Assembly: GCA_012269595.1 (NCBI GenBank)
Contig: JAAXJX010000039.1
Location: forward strand, 1 to 34,120
Direction of reading: 5' to 3'
Length of the DNA stretch: 34,120 nt
From: Planctomycetia bacterium
GTDB lineage: Bacteria; Planctomycetota; UBA8108; UBA1146
The position numbers and the translations under genes were made by a program. Of the stretch, positions 27,340-34,120 are shown piece by piece (positions within the stretch are counted from its first letter, which is position 1; each line of letters opens with the position of its first letter). The notes beneath the pieces are model-generated. The model did no database searches. It had not been told where the DNA came from and saw only the letters and a list, made by a program, of their open reading frames with translations.

Positions 27340-28011
27340 TCAACTCTTCTGGTTGTCGATGAGGATCAATCGGCGAATCGCCTCGTCTCCCGGAATCTGA
27401 TACGGCTCGTCCAGCGCAACAAACAGTTTGCGCTTCCACATCATTCCTTCGACCGCAGCCAGCTCTTCGTTGGCAGCGGGGCCTTTCCACAAGAGTAACG
27501 GCCCATAGTAGTTGTGAGTGCACCATTCCAGGAGCCTCTCGACGGGACCGACCGCCCGAGCCGTCACCAGATCCACCTCTTTGCGATGAGCACGGATCCA
27601 ATCTTCAAAGCGGCTCCAGACACACTGGACCCGGTCTGAGAGGCCCAGCTCATCGACGAGTTCCTGCAGAAACTCGATCTTCTTTTTTCGGGAATCGAGA
27701 AGGGTGACTTTCAGGTGGGGGCAAGCGAGGGCGATGGAAAGGCCCGGATATCCCGCTCCCGTTCCGAGATCGAGAACGTGCTGGAAGAGAGTTTCGCCTC
27801 CCTCCGCCAAAAGTGGCAATGCTGCCAATGAATCAGCGGCATGCCGAATCGCCATTTCTTCAGGCTCGGTGATACGGGTCAGGTTCATCACTTCATTGCG
27901 TTCGCGTACTCGCCATGCGTGAAGGGCAAGAGCTTCTCTGGCAAATCCGGGGGCAAAGGGCCCCAGAGCGGCAATGAAGCGATCGCTGAATTCGGAAGAA
28001 GTGAGTTCCAT
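27340..28011 (-). CDS. rsmG: 16S rRNA m7G527 methyltransferase RsmG (GidB)
   Basis: Methylates N7 of G527 in 16S rRNA with S-adenosylmethionine; loss of the enzyme gives low-level streptomycin resistance in many bacteria. The SAM site Asp-Leu-Gly-Thr-Gly-Ala-Gly-Tyr-Pro-Gly, the family stretch Asp-Ser-Arg-Lys-Lys-Lys-Ile-Glu-Phe-Leu and Thr-Ala-Arg-Ala-Val identify it. From the ATG at 28011 it has 223 residues, close to the family norm, and begins about 30 residues before the Asn-Leu-Thr motif as expected. In-frame ATGs at 28093 and further up would add residues that run into the msrBA leader and lack ribosome-binding sites, so they are less likely but not excluded. It is not next to mnmG or parA here, as it often is. 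Confidence 0.93.
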   Translation of the reverse strand: MELTSSEFSDRFIAALGPFAPGFAREALALHAWRVRERNEVMNLTRITEPEEMAIRHAADSLAALPLLAEGGETLFQHVLDLGTGAGYPGLSIALACPHLKVTLLDSRKKKIEFLQELVDELGLSDRVQCVWSRFEDWIRAHRKEVDLVTARAVGPVERLLEWCTHNYYGPLLLWKGPAANEELAAVEGMMWKRKLFVALDEPYQIPGDEAIRRLILIDNQKS

Positions 28012-28124
28012 CGTTTCCAACCTGAATTTCTGTGCTTCCCCTGCCCACTGCAGTTCGCTGTCCTTGGGCAACTGATTTTCAAAGGGTACCATGGAAAAGG
28101 ATAATTTCATTTGAAGGAGCCGAA

Positions 28125-29081
28125 ATGAGCGACACCCGAAGAGTTTCAGCCAGTGGTTTCCCCCTGGATCCGTTGCCGGCTGAAGTACTTCAGGCCCGAG
28201 TCGGGGCCCTGACTCCAGAGCAGCACCACGTGACCCAGAAATCCGGTACGGAAGCTCCATTCTGTGGTGGCTTTCTCGGTGAAAAAGAAGCCGGTATCTA
28301 CTGCTGTGTCGTGTGCTCTCTGCCATTGTTCCGCTCTGATCACAAATTTGATTCGGGAACCGGTTGGCCATCTTTCTTCGACACTTTTGACAGGGAACAT
28401 GTCGCGGAGAAATCTGATGAATCCCATGGAATGATCCGGGTTGAGATTTGCTGCGCACGTTGTGATGCCCATCTGGGTCACGTCTTCCCGGATGGGCCAC
28501 CGCCTACCGGAGTTCGTCACTGCCTGAACTCTGCTTCCCTTGAGTTTCTCACTGTGGACAAGGAGATCCCTCTCATGCCTGATTCACCCGAAAACCCCGA
28601 GCAGGGATTGGCAAGTGCCTACTTCGGCGGGGGCTGATTCTGGGGAGTAGAGGATCGCTTTGCGGCCCTCGATGGTGTCGTCGACGCCGTCTCCGGTTAC
28701 ATGGGAGGACATCAGGACAACCCGACTTACGAACAGGTTTGCTCGGGGGACACCGGTCATGCTGAAACGGTCGAGGTCAAATACGATCCGGCCGAAGTCA
28801 GTTATGCCAAGCTGGTTGCCCTGTTTTTCGCACTTCATGACCCGACCACTCCGAATCAGCAGGGGCCCAATCGGGGAACCCAGTATCGATCAGTGGTCTT
28901 CAGCCACTCGGAATCTGAATCAGAAGAAGTGCGTGCGCAAATCAGGAGTCTTGAGGAGAAAAAAGCCTATGGAGGAAGGCCGATCGTTACACAGGTGATC
29001 GATACCGCTCCACGCTTCTGGATCGCCGAGGATTATCACCAGGATTACTACAAGAAGCACCGGGGCTTCTGCTCATTCTGA
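28125..29081 (+). CDS. msrBA: fused methionine sulfoxide reductase MsrB-MsrA, probable selenoprotein (Sec171)
   Basis: A single 318-residue protein if the in-frame TGA at 28635-28637 is read as selenocysteine. The MsrB domain (about 15-145) reduces methionine-R-sulfoxide. It has two zinc CxxC pairs (Cys61/64, Cys110/113), Gly-Thr-Gly-Trp-Pro-Ser-Phe and catalytic Cys133 in Arg-His-Cys-Leu-Asn-Ser. The MsrA domain (about 165-312) reduces the S-form; its motif reads Gly-Gly-Gly-Sec171-Phe-Trp-Gly-Val-Glu where other MsrAs have Cys. Downstream the frame continues with intact family motifs (Gly-Tyr-Met-Gly-Gly, Asn-Pro-Thr-Tyr, Gly-His-Ala-Glu, Gly-Thr-Gln-Tyr-Arg-Ser) and ends with Cys316, a possible resolving residue. 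AAGGAG (28114-28119) precedes the ATG. No ribosome-binding site or start codon lies near the TGA that would make MsrA a separate gene. Automatic annotation would split it into MsrB and a truncated MsrA. The alternative is a point mutation or read error of TGC or TGT. Confidence 0.88.
28650..28670 (+). promoter_or_regulatory. candidate bacterial SECIS hairpin after the msrBA TGA
   Basis: GAGG (28650-28653) pairs with CCTC (28667-28670). Above it is an A/C mismatch, a T-G pair and CGC/GCG (28656-28658 with 28662-28664) closing a TTT loop. The hairpin begins 13 nt after the TGA and its tip is about 22-24 nt away, which is the range known for bacterial SECIS elements bound by SelB. The apical loop is small unless the top pairs open to expose G28657. 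Energy and SelB fit were not calculated. Confidence 0.5.
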
Positions 29082-29087
29082 CCGCAG

Positions 29088-30875
29088 TCAGTCTTTGCCC
29101 ACCCGCTGAACCACACCGAGTTCGTTGACGCTGCCGTGGAGGGATTCCTTTCCCTTGAGGGCGAGTAATCCCTCGGTGAGCATCCAGACCTGCAAGATGA
29201 TTCCCAATCCAAGGACTCCGACCTGATGCCATGGAATCGAATTCCCACCCAGCAGTTGCGTCATTTTCACTGTTGCAGCCCAGCCAACGATAAAGGTCAA
29301 TGCGATCAGAGGAATCAGGGTCGGCAGTACCGGTCGCCCGCGTCGGGATTGCCAAGTGGTCAAGACAACCAGGGTCAATGAAGCAAGCAATTGGTTGGTC
29401 ACACCGAAGATCGGCCAAAGTACGAGTCCACCCGTTCCTCCTTCTCCGGCCAGAAGCGCCAAGGCACCTGCGGAGATGACTGCCGTTGCTGCGGCGACAT
29501 GACGATTCTCGAGAATCCTGAGACCACTGCTGCGTCCAAGCTCCTCCAGTACATAGCGTTGAATCCGGGTGGCACTGTCCATGGTTGTCGCTGCAAACGA
29601 AATGATGACAACGGTTACCACTGAGGCGAGAAACTCGATGGCCGGAAAGGGGACCACTTCCTGAATGAAACGGGCACCCCCATATATGAACCCGTCGAGT
29701 CGAACGATCAGAGAATCGGAGCCGACCCAATTTGAGGAGTACTTTGCAGTCCATGCGGCCTGGTCAGCAAAACCTGCAGCAGAAACACAACAGAGGATCA
29801 CGATGACTGCGAGGCCTCCCTCTAGAATCATCGCCCCATAGCCGATGCTGCGTGCGTGGCTTTCAGATTCTAGCTGCTTGGAAGTGGTTCCACTCGCCAC
29901 CATGCAGTGAAAACCACTGATGGCACCGCACGCGATAGTGATAAAGAGGAAGGGAAAGAGGGGGGGAGCCTCTGCGGGGAGGGACTGATTGATGGCAGGA
30001 GCGACAATTTCCAGATCAGAGCTGCCGGATACTGTGGCGACAACCATGCCGACGAGCAGAGCACCGATGGCGGCGAACAACTGATGGGAATTGATGGCAT
30101 CCCGGGGTTGCAAAAGTTTCTGCACCGGCATGCTGCTGGCGATCCAGGCATAGATGAAGAGAACGAAGAGCCAAAAGAGGCGGGAATTTTCCTTGAGAGT
30201 CTCTCCCAGTGGAGAGTCGCCCCATTCGAATGCCAGGAGAGGTCGAACCGATTCGAGAGAGCCGATTCCGATGCAGAGGTACATGACGATCAACGCCAAT
30301 CCGCCCCAGATCAACATCGATCCACCCCGAAGCAATTTCCAACCGACGAGCAGGGCCAGTGGAATTTCGATCCATACCGCGAGAATGCTTTCGGGATGAG
30401 CCACAAAAAGGCTGGCTATCACGAAGGCAAATACAGCCAGTACCACCCACAGGGCAAGCATGATGAAGATCAGAAAAATGGTCCTGACACGAGGAGACAG
30501 GATTTCGGCGCAGAGGTCACCGATACTGCGACCCTGATTGCGAGCAGAAAGTACCAGGGACCCAAGATCATGAACGGCACCGATGAAAATTGATCCAAAA
30601 ACGACCCACAGCAGTGCGGGGAGCCAACCCCAGGTCACTGCCACAGCAGGTCCTACGATCGGACCCGCTCCGGCGATGGTGACATAATGATGACCAAAGA
30701 GAATCGATCGCTTTGTGGGAACGAAATCGATGCCATTTGACTGTTGATTACTGGGAAGAGCATGATCCTCAAACTCACCGAGGCCAAATACACGGGTGGA
30801 GATCCATTTGCCATAGAAGCGATATCCCCACCAGAGAGCGAGTGCGGAAATCAGGGCAAGGAGGGTAATCTGCAT
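29088..30875 (-). CDS. cstA: CstA-family carbon starvation transporter
   Basis: A 595-residue polytopic inner-membrane protein with some 15 or more hydrophobic segments, a member of the CstA family that imports peptides or pyruvate and is induced by carbon starvation in enterobacteria. Family landmarks are His-His-Tyr-x-Ile-Ala-Gly-Ala-Gly-Pro-Ile-Val-Gly-Pro, the Trp-Gly-Trp-Leu-Pro-Ala-Leu segment, His-Asp near 90, and Ala-Thr-Thr-Met-Asp-Ser-Ala-Thr-Arg in the C-terminal half. It is shorter than E. coli CstA (about 700) but within the range of other members. The ATG at 30875 has GGAAAGG upstream; a longer frame from 30989 would add 38 hydrophilic residues and is rejected. It is convergent with msrBA and divergent from the symporter genes, sharing a 112-nt regulatory region with them. 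Confidence 0.93.
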   Translation of the reverse strand: MQITLLALISALALWWGYRFYGKWISTRVFGLGEFEDHALPSNQQSNGIDFVPTKRSILFGHHYVTIAGAGPIVGPAVAVTWGWLPALLWVVFGSIFIGAVHDLGSLVLSARNQGRSIGDLCAEILSPRVRTIFLIFIMLALWVVLAVFAFVIASLFVAHPESILAVWIEIPLALLVGWKLLRGGSMLIWGGLALIVMYLCIGIGSLESVRPLLAFEWGDSPLGETLKENSRLFWLFVLFIYAWIASSMPVQKLLQPRDAINSHQLFAAIGALLVGMVVATVSGSSDLEIVAPAINQSLPAEAPPLFPFLFITIACGAISGFHCMVASGTTSKQLESESHARSIGYGAMILEGGLAVIVILCCVSAAGFADQAAWTAKYSSNWVGSDSLIVRLDGFIYGGARFIQEVVPFPAIEFLASVVTVVIISFAATTMDSATRIQRYVLEELGRSSGLRILENRHVAAATAVISAGALALLAGEGGTGGLVLWPIFGVTNQLLASLTLVVLTTWQSRRGRPVLPTLIPLIALTFIVGWAATVKMTQLLGGNSIPWHQVGVLGLGIILQVWMLTEGLLALKGKESLHGSVNELGVVQRVGKD

Positions 30876-30918
30876 CGGTGGACCTTTCCTCCGCTGGCGA
30901 ATCTTCAAAGGGTTCGTC

Positions 30919-30936
30919 CAAGAGTTTAGTCTCTTG
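30919..30936. promoter_or_regulatory. inverted-repeat operator candidate between cstA and the symporter genes
   Basis: A perfect inverted repeat, CAAGAG (30919-30924) and CTCTTG (30931-30936), is separated by 6 nt. It overlaps the candidate -35 box TTGACC at 30934-30939 and lies midway in the divergent cstA/symporter intergenic region, where a shared regulator would bind. No known operator consensus was recognised. Confidence 0.4.
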
Positions 30937-30961
30937 ACCCCTAATTTCCATCTTCCATGAT
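30934..30961 (+). promoter_or_regulatory. candidate promoter of the symporter pair
   Basis: TTGACC (30934-30939, 5 of 6) and CATGAT (30956-30961, 4 of 6) are 16 nt apart. Transcription would start near 30968, giving a short leader before the ATG at 30988. The -35 overlaps the inverted repeat at 30919-30936. Confidence 0.4.
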
Positions 30962-30987
30962 GGTTTGCAGGGATCGGGGGGGAAGAC

Positions 30988-31296
30988 ATGGCTGCTGAAT
31001 CAAAGAGTGATCAACCGGACGATCAACAAAATGTGTCGGAGGATCACCGCCTCTATTGGCGGAAAAATCTGCAGTTGATCGCCATACTGCTCTTCATATG
31101 GGCCTTTGTCTCATTTGGTCTTGGATTGGCATTTGCCGATTCCCTCCATGGCATATTGGCACCCCTGCCAGGTACTCCTCTGGGTTTCTGGTTTGCTCAA
31201 CAGGGTTCCATCTTCACATTTGTGATTCTGATTTGGGTCTATGCGTGGCGCATGAACAAGCTCGATGACGAGTACTTCACGAATGGAGACGAGTGA
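30988..31296 (+). CDS. DUF4212 small subunit of a sodium/solute symporter
   Basis: A 102-residue protein of the DUF4212 (putative solute:sodium symporter small subunit) family. It has a hydrophilic N-terminus, then Tyr-Trp-Arg-Lys-Asn-Leu and two membrane helices at about 31-50 and 70-90, with the family segment Pro-Leu-Gly-Phe-Trp-Phe-Ala-Gln-Gln-Gly-Ser between them, and a charged end (Arg-Met-Asn-Lys-Leu-Asp). Its stop overlaps the start of the large permease by one base (TGATG), as expected for this obligate pair. The two subunits together are thought to import small organic acids such as acetate or pyruvate; the exact substrate is unknown. Confidence 0.93.
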   Translation: MAAESKSDQPDDQQNVSEDHRLYWRKNLQLIAILLFIWAFVSFGLGLAFADSLHGILAPLPGTPLGFWFAQQGSIFTFVILIWVYAWRMNKLDDEYFTNGDE

Positions 31297-33005
31297 TGGA
31301 GATCCAGCAGTGGACTGCAATCCTGGTCGGTGCTTCGTTTCTCCTCTACATCGTGATCGCCCTGAAATCACGGGCGAACAGTACTGGCGAGTTTTATGTT
31401 GCCGGAGGACATGTGCCGCCACTCGCCAACGGAATGGCTACCGCAGCAGACTGGATGAGTGCGGCTTCCTTTATCTCGATGGCGGGATTGATCTCCTTCT
31501 CAGGGTTCGATGGGTCCGTCTATTTGATGGGTTGGACCGGTGGGTATGTCCTCCTCGCACTCTTGTTGGCTCCCTACTTGAGAAAGTTCGGAAAATTCAC
31601 GGTTCCTGATTTCATCGGTGAGAGGTACTACTCGCAAACAGCCCGAGTGGTGGCAGTCGTTTGTGCCATCTTCGTTTCCTTCACCTATGTTGCTGGGCAA
31701 ATGCGGGGCGTGGGTCTGGTCTTCAGTCGTTTTCTTGAAGTCGACATCACCAGCGGTGTCATGATTGGTATGGCCATCGTCTTCATGTATGCGGTATTGG
31801 GTGGCATGAAGGGGATCACCTACACGCAGGTCGCCCAGTATTGTGTGTTGATTTTTGCCTTCATGGTTCCTGCGATCTTCATTTCCATTCATGTGGCAGA
31901 CTGGGCGATTCCACAGATCGGATTCGGCATGGATTCCCCGGGGCAGGGGACCTCCCTGTTGCAACGGTTGAATGGTTTGCATGAAGAATTGGGGTTCTCC
32001 TCCTATACCCGTGGGGGCGGCAATACGCTCAACCTTATTGCCATCACCTTTGCACTGATGGCGGGAACAGCCGGCCTTCCCCATGTCATCATTCGCTTCT
32101 ACACAGTTCCCCGGGTCAGAGATGCAAGGACCTCTGCAGGCTGGGCTTTGCTCTTCATTGCGATCCTTTACACAACAGCTCCCGCTGTTGCAGTCTTTGC
32201 CCGAACCAATTTGATCGACACGGTCTACACGGAGGGTCAGTTCCAATCCCATGAGAGCATGCCGGAGTGGTTCAAAACCTGGGAAGGTACCGGGCTGATT
32301 CGACATGAGGATCACAATGGTGATGGATTGGTTCAATACGTGGGGGCCGCTGCTGTCGATGGTGAGGGCCAGCCGATCCGCAACGAGTTGACCATCGATC
32401 GGGATATCATGGTGCTTGCCAATCCGGAGATCGCCGGCTTGCCCAATTGGGTGATCGGATTGGTGGCTGCAGGAGGTCTTGCTGCTGCACTTTCCACTGC
32501 TGCGGGGCTGTTGCTGGTCGTTTCGACCTCATTCTCCCATGATCTGTTACGCAAGTGGCTCAAGCCCGACCTCTCCGATCGACAGGAATTGATGGCTGCG
32601 CGTATCGCGGCAGGTGTTGCGGTCTGTTTCGCCGGTTATTTGGGAATCAACCCGCCCGGTTTTGTCGGTGAAGTGGTCGCATTTGCCTTTGGCCTTGCAG
32701 CAGCCAGTTTCTTTCCGGCAATTTTCATGGGGATTTTCACCAAAAGGATGAATCGCGAAGGAGCGATCGCCGGCATGGTGGTCGGATTGGTTTTCACTGC
32801 GGGCTACATCGTCTACTTCCGTTTCCTTCATCCGGAACTGGACAGTGCAGAGAACTGGTGGTGGGGCATCTCACCGAAGGGGATTGGCTCTGTCGGAATG
32901 TGCTTCAACTTCATGGTGGCCGGAATCGTCCGCAGTCTGACTGCAGATCCCCCGGCCGAGGTGGTCGAGATGGTCGAGCAAATCAGAATTCCGGAGAAGC
33001 CCTAG
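31296..33005 (+). CDS. sodium:solute symporter (SSS family), VC_2705-type large subunit
   Basis: The 569-residue permease has about 13 membrane helices and SSS-family motifs: Phe-Tyr-Val-Ala-Gly-Gly near 33-38, Met-Ala-Thr-Ala-Ala-Asp-Trp-Met-Ser-Ala-Ala-Ser-Phe-Ile-Ser near 47-61, and Gly-Leu-Pro-His-Val in the middle. A hydrophilic loop with Asp-His-Asn-Gly-Asp-Gly (about residues 336-341) looks like a calcium-loop insert, typical of the VC_2705 subfamily that pairs with DUF4212. The ATG at 31296 is preferred over a GTG directly before it. It resembles acetate permease ActP. The stop overlaps the convergent EamA gene: the shared CTAG at 33002-33005 supplies a TAG stop on both strands. Confidence 0.93.
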   Translation: MEIQQWTAILVGASFLLYIVIALKSRANSTGEFYVAGGHVPPLANGMATAADWMSAASFISMAGLISFSGFDGSVYLMGWTGGYVLLALLLAPYLRKFGKFTVPDFIGERYYSQTARVVAVVCAIFVSFTYVAGQMRGVGLVFSRFLEVDITSGVMIGMAIVFMYAVLGGMKGITYTQVAQYCVLIFAFMVPAIFISIHVADWAIPQIGFGMDSPGQGTSLLQRLNGLHEELGFSSYTRGGGNTLNLIAITFALMAGTAGLPHVIIRFYTVPRVRDARTSAGWALLFIAILYTTAPAVAVFARTNLIDTVYTEGQFQSHESMPEWFKTWEGTGLIRHEDHNGDGLVQYVGAAAVDGEGQPIRNELTIDRDIMVLANPEIAGLPNWVIGLVAAGGLAAALSTAAGLLLVVSTSFSHDLLRKWLKPDLSDRQELMAARIAAGVAVCFAGYLGINPPGFVGEVVAFAFGLAAASFFPAIFMGIFTKRMNREGAIAGMVVGLVFTAGYIVYFRFLHPELDSAENWWWGISPKGIGSVGMCFNFMVAGIVRSLTADPPAEVVEMVEQIRIPEKP

Positions 33006-33937
33006 GCCGTGGTATCAGATTTTTTTTGGCCGGGCAGTCCCAGTTCGGCGACCAACATGCCTGCGATCATCAGCACGCCACCGGAAGCGGCGGTCCAGCT
33101 GAGGAGTTCTCCGATCAGCCACCAGGAGAAGAGAGCTGCCATGACCGGCTCCATGGCGAAGACTACCGCCGTACTGACAGCGGTCGTTGATTTCTGGGCC
33201 CAGGTCTGAATCAGAAACGCTGCAGCAGTGGCCAAAACTCCGGTCAGGGCGACAGCACCCCATACCGTCATCGACAATTCCGAGTAATCAGGGATCTCTT
33301 CAAGCGTCAGTGCCGCGATCACAGACAGAACGAAGACGGTACCGATCTCCACAGTCGTCAATGCCAGAGCAGAGAGTTTCGAGGCATAGCGTGCCTTGAA
33401 GATGATCTGAAATGCGAAAGCGATGGTGCAGCCAAAGGAGATCATGTCACCGCGAACGATGTCGAGGTTGGCTGGGGGATCCGCCAGTTGCGCTTCACCT
33501 CCAAAAGTCATCAGCCCCAGGCCCGAAGCAGCGAGAAGGACTCCGGTGATCACTCCCCGATTCATTTTTTCCCTGAGGAACAGAAGTGCCAGAGGGGGGA
33601 CGACCACGACCGAAAGTCCTGTCAGAAAACCGGAATGGGCAGGGGTGGTGTAGAGGAGACCGGTCGTCTGGCAGGTGTATCCCAGCCAGAGAGAAAGACC
33701 TGTCAGCAATCCGGCTTTCCACAGAATGCGTGGATCACTCTTTGACGGCTGGTTCCGGCGCATTCTTCGAAGGAGCAACAAAGGCAGGAGGATGAGACTG
33801 GCGACGCCAAAGCGCAGCACATGAAAGGAGTGGACCGGGATTTCCCCGATGGCCTTCTGAACCGAGACAAAAGTTGCTCCCCAGACCACGACTACCAGAA
33901 AGAGTGCGAATTCGGCTCTACGTGCCTTGGAAATCAA
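33002..33937 (-). CDS. EamA/DMT-family transporter
   Basis: A drug/metabolite-transporter family permease with about ten helices arranged as two EamA repeats, with Trp-Gly-x-x-Phe-Val near the start of the first and a matching Gly-x-x-Ala-Thr-Ala-Ala-Ala-Phe segment in the second. Members export amino acids, metabolites or drugs, and the substrate cannot be told. The start is uncertain: a TTG at 33937 (311 residues) follows GGAAAGG and gives the usual family length; a TTG at 34051 would add 38 basic, non-family residues. From 33938 to the window end (183 nt) nothing further could be identified. Confidence 0.85.
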   Translation of the reverse strand: MISKARRAEFALFLVVVVWGATFVSVQKAIGEIPVHSFHVLRFGVASLILLPLLLLRRMRRNQPSKSDPRILWKAGLLTGLSLWLGYTCQTTGLLYTTPAHSGFLTGLSVVVVPPLALLFLREKMNRGVITGVLLAASGLGLMTFGGEAQLADPPANLDIVRGDMISFGCTIAFAFQIIFKARYASKLSALALTTVEIGTVFVLSVIAALTLEEIPDYSELSMTVWGAVALTGVLATAAAFLIQTWAQKSTTAVSTAVVFAMEPVMAALFSWWLIGELLSWTAASGGVLMIAGMLVAELGLPGQKKSDTTA

Positions 33938-34120
33938 TCTATCGGCCTTTCCGGTCCTTCGGATACGCTTCTCAGTTTCTGCCTTCCGTGTTATCTTGCA
34001 CAGAATCCCGGAAGTCCACCGGGGAATCGGATTTAGTGAAACGATCCACAATCCCGATTCCCGGGCTCGTCGCAGAATTCCCCGCTGACACGGGGTGATT
34101 CAGGCTGTTGGCGACACAGG

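Noticed and set aside
28125-28637. Separate MsrB gene ending at the TGA, followed by a truncated MsrA
   Set aside because: The frame continues without a break in intact MsrA sequence, the TGA is exactly the catalytic Cys codon, and there is no start signal for a second gene nearby.

Overview
The window looks like a chromosomal segment from a Gram-negative, aerobic or facultative heterotroph, most likely Planctomycetota or a close relative. This is inferred from three things: a large secreted peptidase ending in cohesin-like plus dockerin modules with a Cys-Gly-Val-Asp-Pro-Thr tail, a Tat-exported Gfo/Idh/MocA oxidoreductase, and lipoprotein and multiheme secreted proteins. No rRNA, tRNA, CRISPR array, insertion sequence or phage gene was seen. 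Genes are dense, and many operon partners overlap by 1-4 nt (ATGA, TTGA, TAATG, TGATG).

Layout. (1) 0.16-4.8 kb: the conserved stress module prkA - yeaH (DUF444) - spoVR. (2) 5.0-8.1 kb: icmF, a fused B12-dependent isobutyryl-CoA mutase with its own G-protein chaperone domain. (3) 8.1-11.4 kb, minus strand: a three-gene unit of an exported SUMF1-fold protein, a membrane-anchored heptaheme cytochrome c and a four-helix membrane protein with helix histidines; a divergent apbE lipoprotein gene follows. (4) 12.7-14.1 kb: Gfo/Idh/MocA oxidoreductase, ending at a strong terminator. (5) 14.1-16.7 kb, minus: an ABC-2 exporter (ATPase and two permeases). (6) 17.1-21.4 kb: a 1436-residue M4 metallopeptidase with repeats, then a very strong terminator. 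(7) 21.7-27.3 kb: an acyl-CoA oxidation operon (3-hydroxyacyl-CoA dehydrogenase, acyl-CoA dehydrogenase, MeaB GTPase, a second divergent acyl-CoA dehydrogenase, thiolase, small membrane protein). (8) 27.3-29.1 kb: rsmG on minus, and divergently a fused methionine sulfoxide reductase msrB-msrA. (9) 29.1-33.9 kb: transporters, namely cstA (minus), a two-gene sodium/solute symporter (DUF4212 subunit plus SSS permease) and an EamA-family transporter (minus).

How they work together. IcmF would convert isobutyryl-CoA to n-butyryl-CoA. The operon at 21.7-27.1 kb holds the enzymes to oxidise butyryl-CoA to acetyl-CoA, except an enoyl-CoA hydratase, which is absent from the window. cstA and the SSS/DUF4212 pair suggest uptake of small organic acids or peptides.

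The most striking observation is the msrB-msrA fusion. The reading frame is interrupted once, by a TGA that sits exactly at the catalytic cysteine of the MsrA domain (Gly-Gly-Gly-[TGA]-Phe-Trp-Gly), and a hairpin begins 13 nt downstream. This is the signature of a selenocysteine codon, so the gene probably encodes one 318-residue selenoprotein rather than MsrB plus a broken MsrA. Other points worth attention are an acyl-CoA dehydrogenase lacking the catalytic glutamate at both known positions, a MeaB with an altered G4 motif, and a peptidase carrying a cohesin-like domain and a dockerin on one chain.
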